Source of the DNA: Pseudorasbora parva
Taxonomy: Eukaryota; Chordata; Actinopteri; Cypriniformes; Gobionidae
Assembly (NCBI RefSeq): GCF_024679245.1
Contig: NC_090179.1
Span: forward strand, 5,275,320 to 5,339,319
DNA length: 64,000 nt
Direction: 5' to 3'
Of this stretch, positions 24,601 to 36,600 are shown in pieces. Below the pieces are notes generated by a model. The model had not been told where the DNA came from, made no database searches, and saw only the letters and a program-made list of their open reading frames with translations. The position numbers and the translations under genes are program-made. Within the stretch, counting starts at the first letter, position 1. Every line of letters starts with the position of its first letter.

Positions 24601-27600
24601 AAAACTGAAGCTTATAAACCAGTACCACAGATATTATGTAATAGTGAGTTGGAAAATGAACAATTCGTTGGAAGCATTCCAACACAAAAATACTGCGCAA
24701 TGTAATGAATTCTTGCCTATGTATTAAAATCCCCAAGTATAATAACAGATAAAAATCTAGCACAGACAAAAAGAAAAGGCCCCGATAAACCCACAGCAAA
24801 GTTATTTTTCCTTCTTCATTAAGGTGTAAAAAGAACTTTGAAAATCCTTTGCTGCGTTATACTGTCAGTGAACATCCCAACACCATCCACACTGCTGAGA
24901 GCCACGTTTAGGTGGATATGTTAACATGTGCGGCACGCTTTCCTCTCAATAACAGAAAAAAACAAAACAAAAAACAATTGTGAGAAAACAGCAGTTCAGA
25001 AAGCATCTACTCATGGTGATGTGGATATGTTTGCATGAGCTCTGCAATTTGGCTCTCTAGTCAAGCAAACGTCTCGGTTACGTATGTAACCCTAGTTCCC
25101 TGAGGGAACGAGACGCTGCGTCGAAACGCTGTGAGAACGCCTCTGTTTAAATGCGTCGTGAAGCGCCTGTAGAACCATTCCATCGGAAAAAAGATCGATC
25201 GTCGGCGTGATGACGTCATCGACCGGAAGCTATAAAACGTCCGTGAAAACAAACAGGAACTAACTTCTGATAAAGCCTGAAGTAAGTGATCACGGACACG
25301 CCGGGAGTATGGCAAAGCGACGCAGCGTCTCGTTCCCTCAGGGAACTAGGGTTACATACGTAACCGAGACGTTCCCTTTCGGGGAACTCGAGCTGCGTCG
25401 AAACGCTGTGAGAACGCTTATACCCACATCGCCATAGGACCAAGTGTCTCGTATGTGTGAAGCCGAAGCGCACACGGTTACGAGAGTACCTGTGCCCCTA
25501 CAGTAGATGCCAGGTCTAGTTCGTAGAACCTGACGAAAGTAGAAGGAGACGACCAACCGGCCGCGTTACAGATATCATGGAGGGAAGCCCCCGACAAAAG
25601 TGCTTTAGAAGCAGCCATACCCCTGGTTGAGTGCGCCCGGACAGCCAGTGGAGACGGCTGCCCGGTAGCTTCATAAGCAAGTGAAATGGCCTCGACCACC
25701 CACTTGCTCATCCTCTGCTTGGATACTGGGGCCCCCTTCTTAGGGGGTCCAAAGCAAACAAACAATTGTTCAGATTTTCTCCACAGGGCAGCTCTGTGGA
25801 CATAGGTATCCAGTGCCCTCACAGGACACAGCAGATTTAATCTTTCCTGGTCTGACGTCATAAATGGAGGAGGACAGAAGGCTTGCAGAGTGATGGGGCC
25901 CCGTGGGCTCGTAGGAACCTTGGGGACATAACCCGGCCTGGGATGCAGAAATGCTTTCACCATCCCTGGCGCAAACTCTAGACATGAGGGCTCTACCGAC
26001 AGAGACTGAATATCTCCTATCCTTTTAAGAGATGATATGGCCAAAAGGAAGATGGTTTTTAAGGTGAGGAACTTATCCGAAACCTCCTCCAGAGGTTCGA
26101 ACGGAGGTCCGGACAAGCCCCTCAGAACAATGGCCAAGTCCCATGCCGGGACCCTCGAGTGCATAACTGGCCTCAACCTTAATGTGCCACGAAGGAAGCG
26201 TGTAATTAGAGGGTGTCTTCCCAAAGACACTCCACTGCAAGGGACGTGGACAGCACCCAAGGCCGCCACGTACACCTTAAGTGTGGAGGGGGTCAACCCT
26301 GCAGAGAACCTCTCCTGCAGGAACTCCAGCACTGTACCAACCGGGCAGCTAACTGGATCCCACTGGCGTTCTCTGCACCATGCTGAGAAAAGTCTCCATT
26401 TCAAAGCGTACAGCTTCCTTGTGGACGGAGCTCTGGAGTGTAGGATGGTCTCTACGACCTCGGCCGAGAGACCCTCCTCTATGAGCCTAGCCCCCTCAGA
26501 GGCCAGGCCCACAGTTTCCACATCTCTGGGCGTGGGTGCAGGAATCTCCCGCCCGCCTGAGAGAGTAGATCCCTCCTGGTCGGAATCTCCATCGGAGAGC
26601 CTTCCAGGAGAGATATCAGGTCCGCAAACCACACTCGGGTCGGCCAGTTCGGAGCCACTAGAAGTACCTGGGCCCCGTCCCGGCGTACCCTCTCCAGAAC
26701 TCCTGGAAGCAGGACAATCGGGGGGAAGGCGTACAGAGGCAGCCTCGGCCACTCCTGTACCATGGCATCCAGCCCCAGCGGGGCCGGATGGGTCAGAGAA
26801 AACCACTGCGGGCAGTGAGAATTCTCCGCCGAAGCGAACAGGTCTATCTCTGCCTTCCCATAAACCTTCCAGAGGAGCTCCACCACCTCTGGATGGAGTC
26901 TCCATTCCCCGGGCCTCGGCCCCTGTCTCGACAGGCTGTCTGCTTCCTGATTCAGGGCCCCCGGGATATATACTGCCCTGACTGACAGCAATTTCCCTTG
27001 GGCCCACAGGAGGATCCGATGTGCCAGTTTGTCCAACGGACGAGACTTCAGACCCCCCTGGTGGTTTATGTAGGCCACCACGGACGTGTTGTCTGTTCTG
27101 ACTAGTACATGGTGGCCCCTGAGGTCGGGCAGGAACTGTTTCAATGCAAGAAACACTGCGAGCATCTCTAGCCGATTTATGTGCCAGTGCCGCTGATGCT
27201 CCTGCCATAGACCCTGGGACGAGCGACCACTCATGGTCGCCCCCCAGCCCGTGAGAGAGGCGTCTGTCGTTAGCGTTACGCGACGAACAAGAGCCCCCAA
27301 CACGGGACCCTGAGATAAAAACCCCGGGTTTTTCCACATGACCAGAGCACGTAGGCATCGCCGCGTGACTTTGATCGTGCGGAGCGGATTTCCCCTCGGG
27401 GAGAACCCTTTTGTCTTGAGCCACCACTGCAGTGGCCTCATGTACAGTAGGCCAAAAGGTATCACGTTGGACGCTGCTGCCATGAGACCTAACAGTTTCT
27501 GAAACTGTTTCACAGTGACGGCTTGGCCTAGCTTCTGTTCTTTGGCGGCTGCCAGGATCGATGCTATGCGTGTTGGCGATAATTGCGCCCGCATAATTAC

Positions 27601-30600
27601 CGAGTCCCAGTTCACACCCAGAAAAGTGGTTCTCTGAGCCGGAGAAAGTACACTCTTCTTGGCGTTCAGCCTCAACCCCAGCTTCGACATATGGGCGAGA
27701 ACAGCATCTCGATGCTGAACCGCCATCTGCTCTGTATTCGCTAGAATCAGCCAGTCGTCGATATAGTTCAATATGCGGATGCCCTGTAGACGCAGCGGCG
27801 CCAGAGCTGCATCCACACACTTGGTGAACGTGCGGGGTGACAGTGCTAGACCGAAGGGAAGTACACGATATTGGTATGCCTCTCCCCCGAAGGCAAACCT
27901 CAGGAACTTCCTGTGATGTGGAAAGATGGAGACATGAAAATACGCATCTTTGAGGTCTATGGTGACAAACCAATCCTCCGATTTGACCTGCGCTACAATC
28001 TGTCTGAGTGTAAGCATCTTGAATTTGAGCTTGGCCACCGAGCGATTCAATAGCCGCAGATCTAATATCGGGCGTAAGCCCCCATCCTTCTTCGGCACGA
28101 TGAAGTAACGGCTGTAAAAGCCAGACTCCCTGCTGGGAGGGGGAACCCTCTCTATAGCCCCTTTTTGCAGGAGTGTCTCTACTTCCTGTGCCATTACCAG
28201 AGCCTGCTCCGGGCCCACCTCTGTAGGCAGGACACCGGAGAAAGGAGGTGGCCGACTTCCGAATTGAATGGCGTACCCCCTTTCTATTATCTGCAGGACC
28301 CAACGAGATATATTTGGTAGACGTTTCCACTCGTCTAGAAAATCTACTAAGGGAACCAGCCTCTCGAGGCTGGCCTCTGGTGTATTTTGAGCAACAAGCA
28401 CAGTGCCCTGAAGCGGCGGACCGGCAGGGAACAACTGACTTGACTGCTCGGGGACCCCCCGAAGGGGGTGCGGACCACCCTCGGGTGGCCCGCGGAGACC
28501 GACTGCGCCCCGGCATTGCGGCAGGGTTGGCAGCGCGGCCCCCCGAGGGTGCCGTAGGGAAACGGGTACCGTAGGCAGGGGTAAGCACCGTTTCCCTACG
28601 GGGGGAACCACCCTCAGCGTCCTGACGCTTCTGGCGTCAGGAACGCTTCGACGAGGCCTTCTTGGCGATCAGGACTGTCCGCAGATCAGCCCTGCCCCTC
28701 GAAGGCCTCGTCTGAGAGCGCCGCCCCTCGTCCCCACGCTGAGGGGGAGCTCGGGCAGCGACGCTCTGCTTCTGCTGAGCCCTGTAGGAGGAGCTCGTAC
28801 TCGGCTTGGGCTGCTTGGTGGTATCAGCAGCAGCCCCAGGGACCTGGACCCGGAGAGGGAGGAACTGCTTGAGCGCCGCAGCTTGCTTTTTCGACTCCTG
28901 GAACCTCTCGGTGACAGTGTGAACTGCGTCACCGAAGAGGCCTCCAGGAGAAAGCGGCGCATCAAGCAGAAAGGCTTTCTCCCTCTCCTTGATGTCTGTG
29001 GGGTTTAGCCATAGATGCCTCTCCGTAGCCACCAATGCTGCCATGGAGCGGCCAACACATCTGGCCGTCTCCTTGGTGGCCCGGAGAGCTAGATCGGCTG
29101 ACGATCTTAATTCAGCGATAATATCACCCCCCACAGCATCACTACCGTCCAAATCCCTCAGCAGGTCAGCCTGGTATGCCTGCACGATAGCCATCGTGTG
29201 CAGGCATGCAGCCGCTTGACCCGCCGCCGAGTACGCTTTACCCACCATCGCCGACGTTGTCTTTAGAGGTCTGGTGGGTAAAGTCGGGGCCTTCAGGGAC
29301 GATGCCGAGGAAGGCGAGAGATGGCTCGCAAGCGTCTCTTCAACCTTTGGCATCGCCCCATAACCATACTGTCTCAGCCCGCAAATGTTGCTGTAGACCG
29401 AAGTCTGCGGGCTGAAGACACGATATGAAGCCGGTCTCTTCCACGATCTTGCCACCTCGGTGTGCAAATCGTGGAAGAACGGCAGGCCCCGTCGCTGAGG
29501 TTCTGATGCGCGAGACGGCAGGAAGCGTTCGTCTAGCTTACTATGACGTTTTCTTCCTGCCTCAGATCTTTCAGTGGGCCAGTCGATGTTTAACCTGGCC
29601 ACTGCTCGCGTCAAAACCTCAACTAGCTCCTCACTAGCAGGGGACTGAAGTGGCGAATCTTCAGTATCGATACTTTCAACGTCCACCTCCTCAGAGCTGG
29701 ACAGATGAAGTACCGGCGGCTCTCTCGGGGGGGAAGAAACCGCCATGCGTGCTTCCATGCCCCGAGAAGAACCGCTGGATGGAGCAGGTGAGGGCAGAGA
29801 TAAGGCAGCGCCCGTCTCTAACCCCTCTGCAACATCCAATTGTGATCCCCACGACTGCAGCCTCCGCTCCGCCTCGGCGGCAGCGGGACCAGAGCCGCGG
29901 GGAACACGAGCCGAGGCACCCTCCTCGAAGAGTGCCCGGCGGGAGCGCAGCGTTCTCAGTGGCATACGCTCACAGTGCTCGCAAGCAGCCCCCTCGAGGG
30001 CTGCCTGGGCATGCTGCGCTCCCAAGCATGCAACACAGAGAAGATGTGTATCCCCGCCCGTGATGTAGCGTGGGCAGGGAGGAACACACTTTCTGAAATT
30101 GCTGCTTTCACTCGCCATTCTATCTATCTTATTTTCTCTTTTTTCTGTTAATATATTGAATATTTAACAAAAAGGGTGGAAAATCTCTGCTTTCTAGTAT
30201 AATAGACAGACAAAAACACCAAATAGACAGACAGGTTCACACAGATCGCTTGCTGAAGGCTCAGAAGCTAGTTCCTGTTTGTTTTCACGGACGTTTTATA
30301 GCTTCCGGTCGATGACGTCATCACGCCGACGATCGATCTTTTTTCCGATGGAATGGTTCTACAGGCGCTTCACGACGCATTTAAACAGAGGCGTTCTCAC
30401 AGCGTTTCGACGCAGCTCGAGTTCCCCGAAAGGGAAGTCACATTTTTTTATACATTCATTTTGGCCTGGTTTTGTTCAAAATGTCACCTCACAAGTTCGT
30501 TCTTCGATTTCGCTCAGGGCCTTAAGTAGCTCTCAAATCTTAGAGAAAATATCAGTATGGGATTTTGGATGTCTATAGCTAGTGATGTTTTTTTCAACCA

Positions 30601-33600
30601 TTTTAAACTCTAGGCATTCAATGGAGGAAGCATTTTAGTAACTCAGTGGCTGATATTAAGGGTGTTTTTACACTTGAGTCCTCTTTAAGTGTGAATTGAA
30701 GTTGAACAAGAGGTGAACCAAGTGAAAAAGGACCCAGTTTTCTTCACGTTCACACTCTCACTGTACCTGAAAGTGGACTCCAGTCCTTTTTTGGCCCACT
30801 TAAGTAGGAATGTGTTCATACTGCTTCTTTTTGGATCTAGTCCGGTTCAATGTTGCGTGGCTGAACCTACGGCCTTCAAAATTGAATCCCATTCACTTAC
30901 ATTTTACTTGCCTCACTAAACCAAGATATTTGTTTGTAGAGATTATTATTATCATTTTGTAATGAGCTTTGGAATGAGCTTATTTCTAAGTTGTTTATCT
31001 TTTACACAAAAATATAAATGTTGTTGCAATACTACATCCATATTCTTGTACTATATCACACAACCACCTTTGTAAATTACATTTATTTTGAATTGTTTCC
31101 CTTGAATCTTGTTTTTTTATTGCAGAAGGAAATGATAACATCAGCATAGAAAAAAAAAAACAATAGGACAAATACAATGTCCTCGTAAAACCATTTAAAA
31201 CTGACAGGGCACGCAGCCGCGTCTCTCTTACAGTTTGGATGCTTTTGAAATTGCAATAAACAAGTGTAAGTTGTGAATAAATCATTTGTAGAGATCTGCC
31301 AGAAGAAGCAGCTATGAAGCAATGATGAACTGCCAATTTGTGCGGAGGCATCTGATTACATCTGAAACTACATTGGAATTCACAAACGTAAAAATCAAGT
31401 GAGCCCGTTTGTGTTCGGATTTCATGTTTTTAGCGAACCGTACCATAAAATGAGATTGAACCGTACCCAGACCACCTCCCGTGATGCTCTCGGTTCGCTT
31501 CACTAGGGTCTGAGATCATGTTCACATATGGACCGAAAATCATGTGAACTGCGCTCAAACCCTTGAAAAGGACCAAGTGAGAAAACACCCTAACATGCTC
31601 ATGGCAGACCACAGCCAGCCCTCCACCCCTGTGACGTAAACGTGGTGTATTATAATGCATGAGTTCAGGTGGTGTAAGCAGAGCAAATCATTGGGCACCT
31701 GCCAGGTTTCTGTCAAAAAATGCCTGCACAGGTTTGTGTCAGTAATTATGTCATTTAGCACTGATGCTTTAGTGGTCAAAGAGGGAATGTTGACCAGAGT
31801 ACACTGTAAATCTGAAGATGTGAGTCCATGGTTGCCAAAGTTGGGCTCAATAAATAGTGACGTCAGATTTCTATAGCTGATATCGAGATTTATGGGGACC
31901 ATGGGCAAAACCTCCAAAGTTTCTTCCACAAAATGGTGTATGTAACGTGGATGGCATAAAATTCCAGCCTGTTTACACAATTCAAGGCAAACAGAAAAAT
32001 CCAGAGCAGTCGAGAACTGAAGAGCCATGTCAGAAGGAACCAAAAAGACAAATTACCAAAGTAGTTACACAGAGCGACATGACCAATGATTGCTCAGGAC
32101 TCAAACAAACAACCTATCAATATATCTGCATTAGCCAGAACGATATCGAAATCACATCTACAATCCACAGAAAGGAAGGCTTCCCACCCACACCAAGGAA
32201 TAATGATGCCAATACAAATGATAAAGAGAGCGGAGACTCACTGTATCAGATGTTAGGGGTGCAAAGAAAGTAGTCCAGGCCAATCTTTTACTCCCAGTAA
32301 AAAGCATCAAAAACAACATCAAAAACAACCAAAAACAGCATCAAAAACAACCAAACAGGACACAAGCACACCTAACTTTCTCACACTGGAAATCATACCG
32401 TTAGGTTAAACTAAATGATGGTCCAAATCATGTCCATTCCTTTCCACCTTACAGGGTTGCCTGCAAACTCTAGGATGCAGCTGAATATTAGGTCATTAAC
32501 ACACATTAAGTGTTTAAGATCCTACACAATGGATTAAATAACAACAGATTACTTTTCATACTACACTGCCCGGCCAAAAAAAGGTCACTGTTTGGATTTA
32601 AGTAGGCAAATGCTTATGACTGGATCTTTCTTGCAGTGATTTTATGTTTCTGGCATGTTAAATGTTTGGCAACAGTTCTTCTAATCCTTATTGTTGGAGT
32701 TTGTAGCTTTTCATTTCTTAAACAAAAGTGTAGGAAGACACATGGAAATAAACGTTGTGATGTTGTTTCCATCAAGAGGTGCATCAATTTTTGGTCAAGA
32801 TCTTGTTTTGTCAATGCGAGAGTCCAGCACTCTGTAAAGTCTCCTCCAGCACATCCCAAAGACTTTCAATGAATTTAGGCTCTGGAGGTGAAAATTATTC
32901 TTCATGCTCCTTCACAACCATTCTTTCACAATCTGAGCCTGATAAATCATGACATTGACATGATGTGTCTTCCTACATGGTTGTTTAAGAAGTGAAAAGC
33001 TACACACTCTATCAGTTAAGTTTAGAAATAATAATCACTTCATTAATGATCCAATCATAGACTCTAAATTCAAACATCAACTTTTTTGGGGCTTGGCTTG
33101 GCTTGGCAGTGTATGTTCATTTTATGTTAGAGAACAGGTGAACATGTTGCATATGAAGCACCAAACCGTACCATGTTCTTGTACAATGCTTTTTGGGGCT
33201 ACAGTAAACGATGGCATTTGTTTTGCTGGTGAAACTGACCGTACGTGCATGCATGTGATGTTTTGCTCCGAGCAGCAAACTGACCAGGGAGAGCGGCACC
33301 GACTTCCCCATTCCCATGGTGCCCGGTGTCACCGACGAGACGGAGAAGCTCATCCGAGAGAAAGATGAGGAGGTACGGCATTCTCCCAGCCAAGATCAAC
33401 ACGAGCAAACGGCACATCACGAGCAGCATTTGGAGCCTGAGCCGTGTGCGGATCCTCAGTCGGAGCCCGAACCCGCCGCTGACCCCGCAGGGTCCTGACG
33501 GCTTCTGATAGGGCTTCATATAGTTGCTCACACTAAACCTCATGAACCTCAGATCAACCCTCTAGAGCAGTGGTTAAACGGGCCACTGGCGCCCCCTGTA

Positions 33601-33661
33601 GGTTTGTCCGGAGCACTGTCAGGCAGTTACACCAGAGCACAGGCTGTGTGAGGCTCATGAT

Positions 33662-33692
<31 letters not shown>

Positions 33693-36600
33693 GCGTTTAT
33701 AAAGCCTGCACATCTCTGGCATGATGCACTTTAATCCTGCATCGCATTATGGGTGAATCTTACTAAGAAATGTCTAGAGTATGTAAATCGAACCCCGAAA
33801 GGATAACGTGATGAGTATTATTATTTGTAAATTAGGCCAGTTGTTAAGATTTGTTTTGTTTTGTTTGCAATTAAGAGCATCTTCCCTAACTTAACCTAAA
33901 AAAAATGATTACTATTATATAGAACTAAGTCGAACTGTCTATTTAATTAAATAAGTCACAATTAAATTCAAAATGATTTATACTATAATTATATAATGAG
34001 CTATAATACTATAACCCACTTTATATTAAGTGTCTTTAACTACTGTGTATTGAGTACTTATTGTGTACACTGTAAAAAATAATTCAGGTCTCCAATTTAT
34101 TTACATACCTACATGTAAATACAGCTGTCCGTAATTTCTGTAATTACATATACACTCACCTAAAGGATTATTAGGAACACCTGTTTAATTTCTCATTGTT
34201 GCAATTATCTAATCAACCAATCACATGGCAGTTGCTTCAGTGCATTCAGGGGTGTGGTCCTGGTCAAGACAATCTCCTGAACTCCAAACTGAATGTCAGA
34301 ATAGGAAAGAAAGGTGATTTAAGACATTTTGGCCGTGGCACTGGGATGCAGTGCCATCTAAGGGCCCAAAGATCACAGCAATCCAGAATGGTTTTCTGGC
34401 CTTGACCCTTACGCAGAGATTGGTGCCAGACGGGCCGGTCTGAGTATTTCACAATCTGCTCAGTTACTGGGATTTTCATGCACAACCATTTCAAGGGTTT
34501 ACAAAGAATGGTGTGAAAAGGGAAACACATCCAGTATGCAGCAGTCCTGTGGGCGAAAATGCCTTGCTGATGCTCGAGGTCAGAGGAGAATGGGCCGACG
34601 GATTCAAGCTGATAGAAGAGCAACTTTGACTGAAATAACAACTAGTCATAATCAAGGTATGCAGCAAAGCATTTGTGAAGCCACAACACACACAGCCTTG
34701 AGGCAGATGGGCTACAACAGCAGAAGACCCCACCGGGTACCACTCATCTCCACTACAAATAGGAAAAAGAGGCGACAATTTGCACAAGCTCAGCAAAATT
34801 GGACAGTTGAAGACTGGAAAAATGTTGTCTGGTCTGATGAGTCTCGATTTCTTTTGAGACATTCAGATGGTAGAGTCAGAATTTGGCGTAAACAGAATGA
34901 GAACATGGATCCATCATGCCTTGTTACCACTGTGCAGGCTGGTGGTGGTGGTGTAATGGTGTGGAGGATGTTTTCTTGGCACACTTTAGGCCCCTTAGTG
35001 CCAATTGGGCATCGTTTAAATGCCACGGACTACCTGAGCATTGGTTCTGATCATGTCCACCCCTTTATGACCACCATGTACCCATCCTCTGATGTCTACT
35101 TCCAGTAGAATTATGCACCATGTCACAAAGCTCGAATCATTTCAAATTGGTTTCTTGAACATGACAATGAGTTCACTGAACTAAAATGGCCGCCACAGTC
35201 CCCAGATCTCAACCCAATAGAGCATCTTTGGGATGTGGTGGAACGGGAGCTTTGTGCCCTGGATTTGCATCCCACAAATCTCCATCAACTGCAAGATGCT
35301 ATCCTATCAATATGGGCCAACATTTCTAAAGAATGCTTTCAGTACCTTGTTGAATCAATGCCACGTAGAATTAAAGCAGTTCTGAAGGTGAAAGGGGGTC
35401 AAACACAGTATTAGTATGGTGTTCCTAATGATCCTTAATCCTTTATATTTACACTGTTGACTACCATACCTACCCATACCTTGACCTACCCCTAGCACCA
35501 AACCTGTCCTAACCTTACCCGTATCCCACCTCAATAGCAGCACAAGTGATTTCGGGTAACATTTTTTTTTTCGGTATTTAAATGTAGAATTACACTCTAA
35601 CATAGACACCTTAAAATAATGGGTTACACTTTATGGTAACACTTTTTTTACAGTGTCCTTGTTACACGTTACATGTAGTTACTGTATTTACTATAAATTA
35701 TGCATAAATTATGTAGCTACCCCTAAATCACACCCTAATCATGTAGAAAGTACATGTAATGAATTATTATTACACATAATTACACTAACACAGACACTGT
35801 AAGATAAAGCATAACTCACTTTATTTCAAGGTGACATTGTCACAGAGTAATTATAAGTGCAATATTTTTTTTAATAAAGTTTTAATTAATAATAATTAAC
35901 TACATGCACATACTGTAGGGTTATGGTAGGATTAGGGTTCGTTTAGAGTTAGTTGCATTTAATTAAGTACCATTTAAAGTAATAACTGTATTACCTAAAG
36001 TGTAACAAAGACTGTAAAATAGTGGGTAAAACTTTATTTTATAGTGTCCTTGTTACATAGGCTATGTTACATGTACTTAACTATGTTACATGTTACATTA
36101 ACCCTAATCCCATAGTATGTATATGTAGTTAATTAATATTACTCAGTGCTTAAATGTATAATGACACTGTAAAATAAAGTGCTACCACATAATGTGTTTA
36201 ACACAGCATTAACACAGTAAGTACATTGTATCTAACACGAGTACATAAAAGTTAGACACCTAAAATAAAAAGTGGACAGTACTATACAACTGTTTTATAT
36301 AATGTATTGCAGTAATAAGAATGATATATACAGTATATGTAGCGATACAAAGCTTTTATAAAATTTTCCTGTAGGACATTTTATCTGAGTATAGGCTAAA
36401 CTATATTTTGTACTTATTTCAGTAATAGAGTATAGGTATTTTTGTATATATTTTGGAAGATTTGTAGATTGGCGTAGTCTTTCTGAAGCAGTTGCTGCAT
36501 TAAATGAGTTGGAATTGAATGATGAAATATATGAAGGCTCTGCTTTAAAGTGGTTATCTGTTATGGATTTATTGCTCTGGAATCAGTCTGTGATTAAAGT

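Larger units (their letters stand above)
25068..30436 (-). mobile_element. DIRS-type tyrosine-recombinase retrotransposon, apparently intact
   Basis: This 5.4-kb unit sits antisense in septin intron 10. On the minus strand it carries gag (28637-30118), a reverse transcriptase/RNase H frame (26479-28611) and a tyrosine recombinase (C-terminal part of 25478-28588), none interrupted. It has inverted terminal repeats (about 25100-25275 and 30257-30420) and an internal complementary region (about 25315-25425) that pairs with both extreme ends. This is the defining DIRS layout for a circular intermediate. No target-site duplication is visible, as expected for recombinase-mediated insertion. Integrity of all three frames suggests recent insertion. 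Confidence 0.93.
34153..35450 (+). mobile_element. Tc1/mariner element, family with CACTCACCTAAAGG ends
   Basis: The left end CACTCACCTAAAGGATTATT follows a TA (34151-34152). The right end carries the inverted block GGTGTTCCTAATGATCC near 35420 but its outermost bases are diverged. The element carries a broken transposase and a foreign inverted insert at 34341-34421. A separate right end of the same family is at 40795-40827. Confidence 0.85.

Noticed and set aside
26037..26981. 314-codon plus-strand frame inside the DIRS element
   Set aside because: It is antisense to the reverse transcriptase and recombinase, has no domain, and is explained by the GC-rich coding sequence on the other strand.
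29650..30068. Plus-strand frames over the DIRS gag
   Set aside because: Antisense shadows of gag without domains.
31555..32273. Host gene or retroelement coding sequence in 31.6-32.3 kb
   Set aside because: Open frames on both strands lack any motif that I can name, so no gene is called.
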